Shown here in pieces: positions 26,240-34,576 of a stretch of 64,000 bases of DNA. Position 1 is the first letter of the stretch. Each line of letters opens with the position of its first letter. Source of the DNA: Sinomonas atrocyanea (lineage in GTDB: Bacteria > Actinomycetota > Actinomycetes > Actinomycetales > Micrococcaceae); the NCBI RefSeq assembly GCF_001577305.1, contig NZ_CP014518.1, positions 992,001 through 1,056,000 on the forward strand, in the 5' to 3' direction. Made by a program: the position numbers and the translations under genes. Under the pieces are notes generated by a model, which saw only the letters and a program-made list of their open reading frames with translations, searched no databases and was not told where the DNA came from.

Positions 26240-27255
26240 GCGCTCCCATCCTCCTGGCGATCGGCGTGGACATCGGGGGGACAAAGGTCAAGGTCTGCGC
26301 CGCGGACCTCGACGGGCGCCTCCTGGCCACCGCCACCCACCGCTCCCGCTCCGGCCGCCCGGCCCAGGAGACGCTCGCCGAGGTCCTCGAGTGCTACCGC
26401 GAGACCATGGCCTCCGCAGCGCTGCACGCCAGCGGGCCGGTGCAGGCCGCCGCCGTGGGCCTGGCGACCCCCGGTGTCGTGACCGAGGCGGGCATCGGCC
26501 TGGTCCCGAACAACCCGGGCATGGAATCCTCCGTCCCCGCGGACGTCCTCGCCTCGGCCCTCGGGGCGCAGGAGGTCGGGTGGGCCAACGACGTCAAGGC
26601 CGCAGCCATGGCCGAGCACCAGTGGGGACAGCTGCAGGGAAGCAGCTGCGGGCTGTACATCAACCTCGGCACCGGCCTCTCCGCGGGCGCCGTCATCGAG
26701 GGCAGACCGCTGATGGGAGCACACGGGGCAGCCCTCGAGATCGGCTACTTCCTCCCCGCCGCCCCCGGGCGGCCGCCCGGGCACCGCAGCGGCGCGGCTC
26801 CGCTGGAGGACCTGATCTCCGGCCGTGCGCTGACCCGGCGCGCGGCCGAAATGGGAGCACCCGACCTGGACGCCTCAGAGCTCATCGCCCTCGCTGGCAG
26901 CCGCGGTCCCGGTGGCCGCAGCCGGGCCCTGGAACGGATGGCCGAGGACGCCGTCGAGGAACTCGTGCGCGCCGTGGTGAACCTGGCCGTGGTCCTGGAC
27001 CCCGAGAAGATCTCCATCGGCGGGGGAGTGGCCACCGAAAGCGCCGCAGCGGCGTTCCTCCCACCGCTGCGCGCCGCTCTCGAGGAGTACGTGCCCTACC
27101 CGCCCGAAGTCCTCGTCTCACCGGACGCGAACGAGCTGTCCATGCTGGGCGCCCTCCTGCTGGCCTACCGCCGTCTTGGCTGCCCGGTCCCGGCCGTGAA
27201 GATGCCACCGGCCGATTCGACGCCAGAGCAGCACCTCCTGCCCGAAACTGTATAA
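26236..27255 (+). CDS. ROK-family sugar kinase, probably for an amino sugar
   Basis: 339 residues from GTG 26236, overlapping the permease stop in GTGA. The phosphate motif VDIGGTKVKV, the catalytic region GWANDVKAAAMAEHQWG (Asp in NDV) and GLYINLGTGLSAGAVIEG are intact, so it should phosphorylate a sugar with ATP. The ROK zinc signature CxCGxxGC after the E-GH region is absent (EIGYFLPAAPGRPPGHRSG). With NagB next in the operon, glucosamine or N-acetylglucosamine is the likely substrate; glucosamine is favoured because no nagA deacetylase is present. Confidence 0.85.
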   Translation: MSAPILLAIGVDIGGTKVKVCAADLDGRLLATATHRSRSGRPAQETLAEVLECYRETMASAALHASGPVQAAAVGLATPGVVTEAGIGLVPNNPGMESSVPADVLASALGAQEVGWANDVKAAAMAEHQWGQLQGSSCGLYINLGTGLSAGAVIEGRPLMGAHGAALEIGYFLPAAPGRPPGHRSGAAPLEDLISGRALTRRAAEMGAPDLDASELIALAGSRGPGGRSRALERMAEDAVEELVRAVVNLAVVLDPEKISIGGGVATESAAAAFLPPLRAALEEYVPYPPEVLVSPDANELSMLGALLLAYRRLGCPVPAVKMPPADSTPEQHLLPETV

Positions 27256-27278
27256 GCCCCGATCGCCAAAGGAACCCG

Positions 27279-28022
27279 ATGGACCTGATCATCGCCGACA
27301 CGCCCTCGCAACTGGGAGAGGACGCAGCCGCACTCATCACCGACCAAGTCCGCCGCCAGCCCAACACCGTGCTCGGACTGGCGACCGGATCCTCCCCACT
27401 TCCGGTCTACGAGCACCTCGGCCGCCACCGCGGGACCGACTTCTCCAGCGTTACCTGCTTCGCCCTCGACGAGTACGTCGGAGTGGCAGCCGAGCACCCA
27501 CAGAGCTACCGGCGGTTCATCGCCGACCGCATCGCCGGCCCCCTCGGCATCGCCCCCGGCCGGGTCCACGTCCCAGCCGGGGACGCCCAGGACCTGGACG
27601 CCGCCTGCGCCGCCTTCGAAGAGTCGATCGCGGAGGCAGGCGGAGTGGACCTCCAGATCCTGGGAATCGGTCGCAACGGCCATCTGGCCTTCAACGAGCC
27701 CGGCTCGGCGTTCTCCTCCCGCACCCGCCCGGTCCGCCTCACCGAGGACACCCGAAGGGTCAACGCCCGATTCTTCGACTCCCTCGGCCACGTCCCCACC
27801 CACGCCGTGACCCAAGGACTGGCCACCATCATGGAAGCACGCCGCCTGCTCCTCGTCGCCCAAGGAGCGGACAAGGCAGCCGCCCTCGTCCAGGCGCTCG
27901 AGGGCCCCGTCACCGAGGCCTTCCCGGCCTCCATCATTCAGCGCCACCCCCACGCCACGGTCATCGCAGACAGCGCAGCTGCGGCCCTGCTCAACAGCGC
28001 ATCCGCGGCCACCGTAGCATGA
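27279..28022 (+). CDS. nagB: Glucosamine-6-phosphate deaminase
   Basis: 247 residues. It converts glucosamine-6-phosphate to fructose-6-phosphate and ammonia, feeding amino sugars into glycolysis. Key segments are LGLATGSSPLPVYE for phosphate binding, FALDEYVG with the catalytic Asp, LQILGIGRNGHLAFNEPGS and HAVTQGLATIMEARRLLLVAQG. Start ATG 27279 follows AAAGGA. The short length matches the monomeric Gram-positive type, which lacks the E. coli allosteric extension. It is last in the operon and followed by a hairpin at 28062. Confidence 0.93.
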   Translation: MDLIIADTPSQLGEDAAALITDQVRRQPNTVLGLATGSSPLPVYEHLGRHRGTDFSSVTCFALDEYVGVAAEHPQSYRRFIADRIAGPLGIAPGRVHVPAGDAQDLDAACAAFEESIAEAGGVDLQILGIGRNGHLAFNEPGSAFSSRTRPVRLTEDTRRVNARFFDSLGHVPTHAVTQGLATIMEARRLLLVAQGADKAAALVQALEGPVTEAFPASIIQRHPHATVIADSAAAALLNSASAATVA

Positions 28023-28061
28023 CGGGACAAAGGTGCCGGTCTCGGTCGTTCCCCACACTGG

Positions 28062-28091
28062 GTGCCGCTCGAGGGAGGCAGCGGCACGTTT
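28062..28091 (+). terminator. Probable terminator after nagB
   Basis: GTGCCGCT and AGCGGCAC form an eight-bp stem with a ten-base loop followed by GTTTG, 40 bp after the nagB stop codon. Confidence 0.5.
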
Positions 28092-28142
28092 GGGCCGTCG
28101 CGGCGGCATAGGCGGGTGCAGGGGATGAGAGGAGGAGATCCG

Positions 28143-29132
28143 ATGACCGAAGCCACCGCAGGCCGCCCCAGCAGCAGCCGCCGGCCCGGGCCGCCGCCGG
28201 CGATTGCCCCGGAGCTCGTCACAGCACTCGGCGCGCCCCAGCAGCCCATCACGGCAGCCGCTCTCCCTTCCCTGAGGATCGCCCAGCCGTCTCCGACGGA
28301 CGCCGAACTCGCCAGAGGAGGCGCCTTCCTGATCCGCGAGATCGCGGTGCCCGGCCCCGAGGCGGCCCCGGCTGTCCAGCTGATCCTCTGCCTGCCAGCC
28401 GGCAGGAAGCCCACAGGCTGCATCTACTTCATCCACGGCGGCGGGATGATGCTCGGTACGCCCCGTAACGGCCTCGCTGAAATACTCGAATACGCCGAGG
28501 CCTCCGGACTCCTCGTCGCCTCGGTGGATTACCGCCTCGCCCCTGAGACAAGGCACCCCGGCCCCGTCCAGGACTGCTACGCCGGGCTGGTGTGGGTCGC
28601 CGCCCACTGCACCCAACTCGGGTTCCCGCCGGGGCGGCTCATCGTCGCCGGAACGAGTGCGGGAGGTGGGTTGGGAGCCGCCGCTGTCCTGATGGCCCGA
28701 GACCGCGGCGGGCCGTCCATCGCCGCCCAGATGCTTCTGGCCCCCATGCTGGACCACCGGAACGACACGCGCTCGATGCTCCAGCTCCAAGGAGCTGGGA
28801 CCTGGAACCGCGAGACGAACCAGCTCGGCTGGAACAGCCTTCTCGGTCCCGACATCGACCGCGCACGGGTCTCCCCCTATGCATCCCCCTCCCAGGCCAA
28901 GGACCTCGCCGGACTGCCACCCTCCTACATCGACGTCGGCGCAGCCGATGCGTTCCTCGATGAGGACGTGGACTACGCGCTCCGGATCATCAGAGCCGGC
29001 GGTCTGGCGGAGCTCCACGTCTGGCCCGGCGCCTATCACGGTTTCGAGGGACTCGCCCCTGACTCCGCAATCACCCGCGACGCCAAGCTCGCCCGCGCCG
29101 CATTCGTCAGGAGGGCCGCCGACAACACCTGA
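28143..29132 (+). CDS. Alpha/beta-hydrolase, hormone-sensitive-lipase-type esterase
   Basis: 329 residues starting at ATG 28143 after AGGAGGAG. The oxyanion-hole motif HGGGMMLG, the nucleophile GTSAGGGLG, the acid Asp in DVGAADAFLDEDVDYA and His in YHGFEG define family IV esterases acting on short acyl esters. There is no signal peptide, so it acts in the cytosol. It follows the amino-sugar operon after a terminator and probably has its own promoter. The physiological substrate is unknown. Confidence 0.9.
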   Translation: MTEATAGRPSSSRRPGPPPAIAPELVTALGAPQQPITAAALPSLRIAQPSPTDAELARGGAFLIREIAVPGPEAAPAVQLILCLPAGRKPTGCIYFIHGGGMMLGTPRNGLAEILEYAEASGLLVASVDYRLAPETRHPGPVQDCYAGLVWVAAHCTQLGFPPGRLIVAGTSAGGGLGAAAVLMARDRGGPSIAAQMLLAPMLDHRNDTRSMLQLQGAGTWNRETNQLGWNSLLGPDIDRARVSPYASPSQAKDLAGLPPSYIDVGAADAFLDEDVDYALRIIRAGGLAELHVWPGAYHGFEGLAPDSAITRDAKLARAAFVRRAADNT

Positions 29133-29385
29133 GCTGCCCGGAGCCCGTGGACGGCAACGCCGGCCGGCTTGGACCCCATGGACCAGATCGTCACCGCCAT
29201 CGCCGGCAACGTGGTCTCCCAAGGTCGGAGCACTGTCGACGACCTTGAAGATGCTCGGCAGACCATGACGGCGCTCGGGGGAGCGCAGGAAGGACCGCCT
29301 GCCTTATGGGCCGAGCGGGCCCGGGCAGAGGCAGCCCCTCGCTGCTGCAGCCTCCTTGGCCCTTGCCTCACAGCGACGCCGCGCA
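29133..29385. other. No gene recognised
   Basis: A 73-codon open frame at 29169 (MDPMDQIVTAIAGNVVSQGRS) has no visible Shine-Dalgarno sequence or domain. Otherwise I see nothing before the csp leader. Confidence 0.4.
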
Positions 29386-29463
29386 AATAGGATGGGCGCA
29401 GAAGGACGGCGTGGGATTCGGCCGCGGAGTGCGGCCACGGCGCCGCCGGGGAAGGCTGCACCA
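29386..29463 (+). promoter_or_regulatory. Conserved csp 5' leader, copy 1
   Basis: A TAGGAT -10-like box at 29388-29393 is followed by about 70 bp that match the leader of the second csp gene (54640-54716) over GGACGGCG, GTGCGGCCACGGC and GAAGGC-GCACC, including its Shine-Dalgarno sequence. Cold-shock mRNAs are commonly controlled through structured leaders, so conservation here is probably functional. Confidence 0.55.
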
Positions 29464-29667
29464 ATGGCTACAGGTACCGTGAAGTGGTTCAACGGCGAGA
29501 AGGGCTACGGCTTCATCGCTCCCGACGACGGCTCGGCGGACCTCTTCGCGCACTACTCGGAGATCGAGGCCCGCGGGTTCCGCTCGCTCGAGGAGGGCCA
29601 GAAGGTCGAGTACGAGGTCGGCAAGGGCCAAAAGGGCCCTGTGGCCCAGAAGATCCGCCCGGTCTGA
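29464..29667 (+). CDS. Cold-shock protein, CspA family
   Basis: 67 residues, a single OB-fold that binds single-stranded nucleic acid. RNP1 is KGYGFIAP and RNP2 is DLFAHYSEI. MATGTVKWFN at the start and EGQKVEYEVGKGQKGP near the end are typical of actinobacterial CspA. It is a close paralogue of the protein at 54717. It has a conserved leader upstream and a 20-bp hairpin terminator downstream, so it is a single-gene unit. Confidence 0.95.
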   Translation: MATGTVKWFNGEKGYGFIAPDDGSADLFAHYSEIEARGFRSLEEGQKVEYEVGKGQKGPVAQKIRPV

Positions 29668-29689
29668 GCAGCCCCCGGCGCGGAGCGAA

Positions 29690-29732
29690 CAGAACAGGCG
29701 GGGCCTCCCAGTGGGAGGCCCCGCCTGTTCTG
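29690..29732. terminator. Strong hairpin terminator after csp
   Basis: A perfect 20-bp stem (29690-29709 with 29713-29732; core GGCGGGGCCTCCC) around the loop AGT, 22 bp after the csp stop codon. It has no U tract, as is common for actinobacterial terminators. Confidence 0.8.
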
Positions 29733-30001
29733 CACTCAGGCTCTGGCCGTCCGGCGGCGACTGCCAGGGACGGGAGCCACGCAGCATGCGGAGGCCCATG
29801 ACCTGACCCTTCAGCATGTGCACGGGGGCACAGAGAGTCCCTGTAAGCCGACATGATCTCCGTTCTCCGCTCATATGCGGAATCGGAGGCCGCCGCGGAG
29901 TCCAGCAGTCAGGCTCGGGGGGATGGACATCCTCGACAACTCATCGGGACTCGCCGACTCATCGGGTTCTGCACGGCTGGGAGGGGCGCAGGTGTGGCTC
30001 G

Positions 30002-30036
30002 GCTCAGTCGCGCAACAGGCCGTTGCGCGACTGAGC
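30002..30036. repeat. Perfect inverted repeat upstream of the DUF1016 gene
   Basis: GCTCAGTCGCGCAAC and its exact complement flank AGGCC. The same CGCGCAACA core forms the palindrome inside the following gene at 30372-30406. One frame through it reads SVAQQAVARLS, resembling IAQQPVAQLGW encoded inside the gene, so it may be a relic of a second DUF1016 copy. Confidence 0.7.
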
Positions 30037-30076
30037 TGCGGCAGTGCCGCCAGACCTGGCGGCTAGGGTGAAACCC

Positions 30077-31129
30077 ATGGCACAGCTCGAACGCGACCTG
30101 CCGGCCGGCTACCCGGAAGCCCTAGCCTCCCTCAAGGACCAGGTCAGGGACGCCCAACACCGTGCCCAGCGCGTGGTGAACACGGCCATGATCGAGCTCT
30201 ACTGGAGCATCGGCCGCACGATCCTCGCCCGGCAGGAGACCGCCCCGTGGGGCAGCAAGGTCCTCGGCCGCCTGGCATCGGACCTTCGGGCCGAGTTCCC
30301 GCACATGAAGGGCTTCTCGCCCCGCAACCTCACGTACATGCGGACCTTCGCCTCGGCCTGGGCCGACAGCGGCCCAATCGCGCAACAGCCTGTTGCGCAA
30401 TTGGGCTGGGGCCACATCACGGTGCTCCTGGACAAGTTCCGCGACAGCGAACTGCGGTACTGGTACGCCGCCAAGGCCGCTCAGCACGGCTGGTCCAGGG
30501 CCGTGCTCGAGCACCACATCCTCACCCGCCTCCACACCAGGGCCGGGGCGGCGCCGAACAACCTCGAGGCGCGCCTGCCGGGGGAGGGGACGGACCTGGC
30601 CCAGGAGGTCGCCAAGGACCCGCTCGTGCTGGACTTCCTCGGCCTGACCGAGGAAGCCGACGAGCGGGCCATGGAGGAGGCGATGACCCTGCGGATGTCT
30701 CAGACCCTGGCCGAGTTCGGGCCGGGGTTCGCCTTCGTCGGCCGGCAGTAGCGGCTGAGCATCGAAGGGGACGAGGACTACTTCATCGACCTGCTGCTGT
30801 TCCACATTCCTTCCAGCCGCTATGTCGTGGTCGAGCTGAAGTCCAAGAGGTTCCGGCCCGAGCACCTGGGGCAGCTGAACTTCTACGTGGCCGCCGTCGA
30901 CGGCATGCTCCGCCTGCCCCATCACGCACCCACGGTGGGGATCCTGGTCTGCGGGTCCAAGAACGACCAGACCGTCCGGTACGCGCTCGACGCTTCCGCC
31001 GCGCCGGTTGCCGTCGCGGCCTACACCTACGACACTCTGCCGGCCGAGGAGAGGGCGGCTCTCCCGTCTCCCGAGGCCATCACCGCCGCGCTCGACCAGG
31101 GCACCGTCGCCGCCCCCGCAGACTCCTGA
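30077..31129 (+). pseudogene. DUF1016 (YhcG-type) PD-(D/E)XK nuclease, interrupted by one in-frame TAG
   Basis: ATG 30077 opens a frame that continues to 31129 apart from one TAG at 30749-30751. The N-terminal helical domain shows IELYWSIGRTILARQE, FPHMKGFSPRNLTYMRTFA and QQPVAQLGWGHITVLLDK. After the stop the nuclease core resumes as DYFIDLLLFHIPSSRYVVVELKSKRF, with the D...ExK catalytic set, then GQLNFYVAAVD and PTVGILVCGSKN. The context VGRQ-stop-RLSIEGDE puts the TAG where relatives have one residue of the VGRQxRL motif, so a single nonsense change broke it. Two fragments could still be translated. Families of this kind often travel as solitary accessory genes. Confidence 0.85.
30372..30406. 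repeat. Inverted repeat inside the DUF1016 coding region
   Basis: Sixteen-base arms with one mismatch (GCCCAATCGCGCAACA) around GCC. It encodes PIAQQPVAQLG, a motif conserved in the protein family, so the palindrome may be partly a by-product of protein sequence. Confidence 0.6.
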
Positions 31130-31473
31130 CGCTGCTTCCTCCCGGCGCGGCGGCAACCAGCGGCTGAGGTCGTGCGCCAGAGTGGGTCGTGGCGAGGGCG
31201 GCTCCTGTCCCTTGGCCAGCCCTCAGCCGGCGGGGTGGTTCCCCGCCCGACCCGTGGAGGGGCCGGCATCCCTGGCCCTTCCACGGCGGCTGCGCCCCCT
31301 CCGTGCAGGAAGGTCCGCAGCAGCGGCCGTGGCCAGAGCGGTACCTCTCCCCAAGGCGCTCCCCAGGCAGTGATGTGCCTGGCGCGGGCTGCCTGCCCTC
31401 GCAGCCCGCCCGGTCCTCTGCGCTCGGCACAGACGGGCGCGCTGCCGCCCCGGCGGGCGATAGTGTTCGGCCC
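31130..31473. other. Gene-free; two adjacent hairpins at 31229-31283
   Basis: GGCGGGG-tggtt-CCCCGCC (31229-31247) and a longer imperfect stem from GTGGAGGGGCCGG to CCTGGCCCTTCCAC (31254-31283) lie 100-150 bp after the DUF1016 frame. They may terminate its transcript. I see no coding sequence. Confidence 0.45.
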
Positions 31474-32091
31474 ATGGATCTCAGCACGGGCGCTGACGGG
31501 GGCCTTGGGGCCCGCCTGCGGCTCGACCTCGCACTGCGTCGCAGCCGGGGACCGCAGGCAGACCGTTCCGTCGAGCAGTGGACGGCGGCCCTGGTCCTGG
31601 GGGACGACGACGGTATGGACCCGGAGATCCTTGGGCACGCGGCTATCGTCCGCTGTGTCCTCGGGCTGCCGGAGATGGCCGAGATGCTGGACGGCGAGGA
31701 CGCGGGCCTCGGCACGGCCGCCGCCGCAGTGCTCGACCCGTGCACCGGAGAGCCGGCCCTGCCGCTGCAGAAGTCCCTGCTCGGGCAGGGCGACCGGTTC
31801 CTGGTCCTGGACAGCGTCGAGTTCGAGCCCGGTTGGCGACGGCGGGGGATCGGGCGCTGGTTCGCGGCGGAGGCCCTCGCGGCCCTCGCCCCGGGTGCCA
31901 TGTTCGCCGCGGCGATCGCTGCCCCGATGGACGACACCGAGGGCCTGGAGCGCAAGCGCGCCGAGGCGAAGCTGCGCAGGGTCTGGGCCGACCTCGGCTT
32001 CGAACCGCTCTCAAGAGGCGTCATGGTCCTCGACCTCGGCACAGCCACCCGGGGGGAGAAGATCGCCGTCTTCCGGACGATGTTCGACTAG
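31474..32091 (+). CDS. GNAT-like acetyltransferase
   Basis: 205 residues from ATG 31474. The segment FLVLDSVEFEPGWRRRGIGRWFAAEALAAL carries the acetyl-CoA pyrophosphate motif (RRRGIGRW) on the expected strand-loop-helix, and LRRVWADLGFEPLSRGVMVLDL looks like the closing GNAT element. Residues 1-80 are less typical. The substrate is unknown. Codon use fits the surroundings; the neighbours give no pathway context. Confidence 0.65.
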   Translation: MDLSTGADGGLGARLRLDLALRRSRGPQADRSVEQWTAALVLGDDDGMDPEILGHAAIVRCVLGLPEMAEMLDGEDAGLGTAAAAVLDPCTGEPALPLQKSLLGQGDRFLVLDSVEFEPGWRRRGIGRWFAAEALAALAPGAMFAAAIAAPMDDTEGLERKRAEAKLRRVWADLGFEPLSRGVMVLDLGTATRGEKIAVFRTMFD

Positions 32092-32655
32092 AGCACATTC
32101 GGCTGAGGAGCGGGCCGCACCGGCGCAATGTCCTGCTGTGCCCGGGTCGCTCAGCCGGACCAGATGTCGCCGCCGGCGAGGCGCCTGATCTGTTCCCGTT
32201 CGGTCTGTCGGCTCATCCCGGCCCTGGTGAGGGCGCGGAGGGCATGCTCTTCCCTGCCTACGGGATCCGACTCCTCCTGGAGCCGCGTCATTGCGGGCGT
32301 CACAGAGGAGGCCGACCGGGACTCGGCGATGATCGTCATTGATCGCCTGCTTCTGCAAAAACAGCCCGCCGCGCCTTTGCCGAGGAGGTGGCACGGGCCA
32401 AAGCATCCGGCTCCTGGACCGGCACAGGGGAGAGGGGCTCCCAAGTGTCCTGGACCACTGGGCGGGAGCAGCGGCGGGCACCGCGGCACGCGGGGGCACG
32501 GAGCCCGGTGCCCAGGCGTCCAGCCCAGGGCTGGAGCACGGCCGGGCGCCCGAGCCGGGACCCCGGCCGGCTCAGTGACGTCGACCGGCCGGGGTCCTGC
32601 CTTCCGCATCGTGCCGTGCCCGGCTGCAGTGGAGCGCCAGCGGGGGAGGGCGTCG
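32092..32655. other. No well-supported gene apart from a 62-codon minus-strand frame
   Basis: Only the small frame at 32151-32339 looks protein-like. The rest of this stretch has long GC-driven open frames on both strands with no recognisable content. Confidence 0.4.
32151..32339 (-). CDS. Small hypothetical protein, 62 residues
   Basis: MTIIAESRSASS... is followed by charged helical sequence (REEHALRALTRAGMSRQTER) and ends EQIRRLAGGDIWSG. GAAGCAGG lies six bases before the ATG. The composition is protein-like and the terminus is distinct, but I recognise no family. It could equally be the surviving 3' end of a longer lost gene. Confidence 0.3.
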   Translation of the reverse strand: MTIIAESRSASSVTPAMTRLQEESDPVGREEHALRALTRAGMSRQTEREQIRRLAGGDIWSG

Positions 32656-32796
32656 TCAGCCGACGACGATCTCTTCGCTGTCGAAGAGGCCGTCCTCCTC
32701 GTCCCATACAGTCTGCTCGGGTCCGAAGTCGAAGTCCTGCGAGAGGTCCTGGCTCGTCGGGGAAGGGGCGGTGTCGCTTGGGTCGTCGTTGACCAT
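32656..32796 (-). CDS. Small acidic protein, 46 residues
   Basis: Starts at ATG 32796 after CAGGAGTGCC. It is strongly acidic: MVNDDPSDTAPSP, SQDLSQDFDFGPEQ, TVWDEEDGLFDSEEIVVG; I count about 16 Asp/Glu and no Lys or Arg. The good Shine-Dalgarno sequence and the biased composition argue that it is real. It is divergent from the pRiA4b-like gene. The function is unknown; strongly acidic miniproteins can be nucleic-acid mimics or regulators of a partner, which is speculation here. Confidence 0.55.
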   Translation of the reverse strand: MVNDDPSDTAPSPTSQDLSQDFDFGPEQTVWDEEDGLFDSEEIVVG

Positions 32797-32931
32797 GGCA
32801 CTCCTGAGCTTCGGGGCGGATAGAGGGCACGGCTGCCGCCGTCGGCGGCCGTGCCGTTCAGGACACCATGGCCTGGGACCGCCGTCAATGGACCGTCCCC
32901 ATGGGTGGGCGGGCTCTGGGAGGATGGGCGC

Positions 32932-33579
32932 ATGGCAGATACAGCCCCGGGCCGGGAGACGCTGAGGGTCCGTTTCGAGCTCGAGCTCAGCGTGCCGCCG
33001 ATCTGGCGCACCCTAGACCTCGGCTCCTCCATGTCCCTGGACCGGGTCCACGACGTCGTGCAGGCGGCCTTCGGCTGGGAGGACGCGCACCTGCACCGGT
33101 TCACCGACAGGGACCCGTACGAGCGGCTGCGGCCGGTGGACGGGGAGGTCGACTGGCCCCTGCAATGGCTCCCCCGGGACCTCGTGGAGGATCCCGAGGA
33201 CAGGCCCGAGGAGGAGCTCGATCTCGGGACGCTGCTCGCGCAGGGGGCAGGGACGGCGTTCTATGAGTACGACTTCGGCGACAGCTGGCTGCTGAGGATG
33301 CAGCTCCTCGAGTCCAGGCCCGTCCCTGCAGCCGGCCCTGCGGCGTCCGTGGTCGACGGGGCACGCCGCGGCCCGCTGGAGGACTCCGGCGGTGTGCCCG
33401 GGTACGAGGAGCTCCTTGAGGTGCTAGCCGACCCGGACGATCACGAGCACGCCGAGAGCCGCGAGTGGGTCGCCGAGATGACCGGCACCGACGATCCCTA
33501 CGACCCCGAGGAGTTCGACACCGAGGACCTCAACCGCAAGGTCGCAGCAGCCCTCGAGGAGAGGGCTTCCGCAGGCTGA
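32932..33579 (+). CDS. Plasmid pRiA4b ORF-3-like family protein
   Basis: 215 residues starting at ATG 32932 after GGAGGAT. The family pattern is plain: LRVRFELELSVPPIWRTLDL at the start, then MSLDRVHDVVQAAFGWEDAHLHRFT, and FYEYDFGDSWLLRMQLLE, which forms the central strands. The family is widespread in bacteria, on plasmids and as passenger genes of some transposons, with no known biochemical function. The acidic C-terminus (DDPYDPEEFDTED) is usual. No transposase or inverted repeats flank it here. Confidence 0.85.
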   Translation: MADTAPGRETLRVRFELELSVPPIWRTLDLGSSMSLDRVHDVVQAAFGWEDAHLHRFTDRDPYERLRPVDGEVDWPLQWLPRDLVEDPEDRPEEELDLGTLLAQGAGTAFYEYDFGDSWLLRMQLLESRPVPAAGPAASVVDGARRGPLEDSGGVPGYEELLEVLADPDDHEHAESREWVAEMTGTDDPYDPEEFDTEDLNRKVAAALEERASAG

Positions 33580-33808
33580 TCGTGGAGGCACCCGGCGGCC
33601 GTCCGACGGTGCACCGCTCATCATCCTTCCGGAGCACTGTTCTGAGCCGCGGGGGAGGCCGCGGCGCTCGATTTCGCCGCTGAAGAGACGACATGGCGAG
33701 ACTCGGAGTCGCGATGATCGTCGTCGCACACTGCTATTCCGGGGAAGACCCCACGAGCCTGGCGCCGGGGACTCCATTTCAGCTTCGGAGCCGGGGCTGG
33801 GGATGGGG

Positions 33809-34576
33809 CTAGAGCACCTTGGAGAGGAAGGCCTTTGTCCGCTCGTGCTGCGGGTTCGTCAGCACGTCGCGCGGGTTTCCGGACTCCACGACGATCCCTC
33901 CGTCCATGAAGACCAGTGAATCGGCAACTTCCCGGGCGAATCCCATCTCGTGGGTGACCACGACCATGGTCATTCCGGTCCTGGCCAGCTCTTTCATCAC
34001 GTCGAGTACTTCGCCGACCAGTTCGGGGTCGAGGGCGCTGGTCGGTTCGTCGAACAGCATCAGTTTCGGGTCCATCGCGAGGGCGCGTGCAATGGCCACG
34101 CGCTGCTGCTGGCCTCCGGAAAGGTGGGCTGGGTATTCATTGGCCTTGCTGGCCAGGCCGACGCGGGCCAGGAGTTCCATTGCCCGCGCCGTTGCCTCGG
34201 TCTTCGGACTTCGTTTCACCCTCGTGGGCGCCAGAATGATGTTCTCCAGTGCGGTGAGGTGTGGGAAGAGGTTGAACCGTTGGAAGACCATGCCTATGTC
34301 GCGACGCTGGTGCGCTGCTTCAATCGGCCTGAGTTCGTAGAGCCTGTCCCCTTTCTGGCGGTATCCCACCAGCTGTCCTTCCACGGAGAGTCGGCCCGCG
34401 TCGACCCGTTCAAGGTGGTTGATGCACCGGAGGAATGTTGACTTGCCCGAGCCGCTGGGCCCGACGATGCACAGCACCTCGCCGGGATCGACCTTAAGGC
34501 TGATGCTCCTGAGCACCCGGTTGGTTCCGAAGCTCTTGGAGACCCGTTCTGCGAGCACCATCGGTTCGTGGCTCAT
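33809..34576 (-). CDS. Polar amino-acid-type ABC transporter ATP-binding protein, GlnQ-like
   Basis: 255 residues. Walker A GPSGSGKST, Q-loop MVFQRFNLFPHLTALENI, signature LSGGQQQRVAIARAL, Walker B LMLFDEPTSALDPELV and the switch His in VTHEMGFA are all intact. It couples ATP hydrolysis to import through the permease at 34573, whose stop codon overlaps its start by four bases. It is the last gene of a three-gene transporter unit on the minus strand. Confidence 0.95.
   Translation of the reverse strand: MSHEPMVLAERVSKSFGTNRVLRSISLKVDPGEVLCIVGPSGSGKSTFLRCINHLERVDAGRLSVEGQLVGYRQKGDRLYELRPIEAAHQRRDIGMVFQRFNLFPHLTALENIILAPTRVKRSPKTEATARAMELLARVGLASKANEYPAHLSGGQQQRVAIARALAMDPKLMLFDEPTSALDPELVGEVLDVMKELARTGMTMVVVTHEMGFAREVADSLVFMDGGIVVESGNPRDVLTNPQHERTKAFLSKVL

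Noticed and set aside
25282..27255. A 657-codon frame ahead of the ROK kinase
   Set aside because: Its first 318 codons are an Arg/Pro-rich shadow of the APC permease; the kinase starts at GTG 26236 overlapping the permease stop.
32932..33579. Transposon passenger (IS1096-type) context for the pRiA4b ORF-3-like gene
   Set aside because: No transposase, terminal inverted repeats or target duplications were seen on either side.
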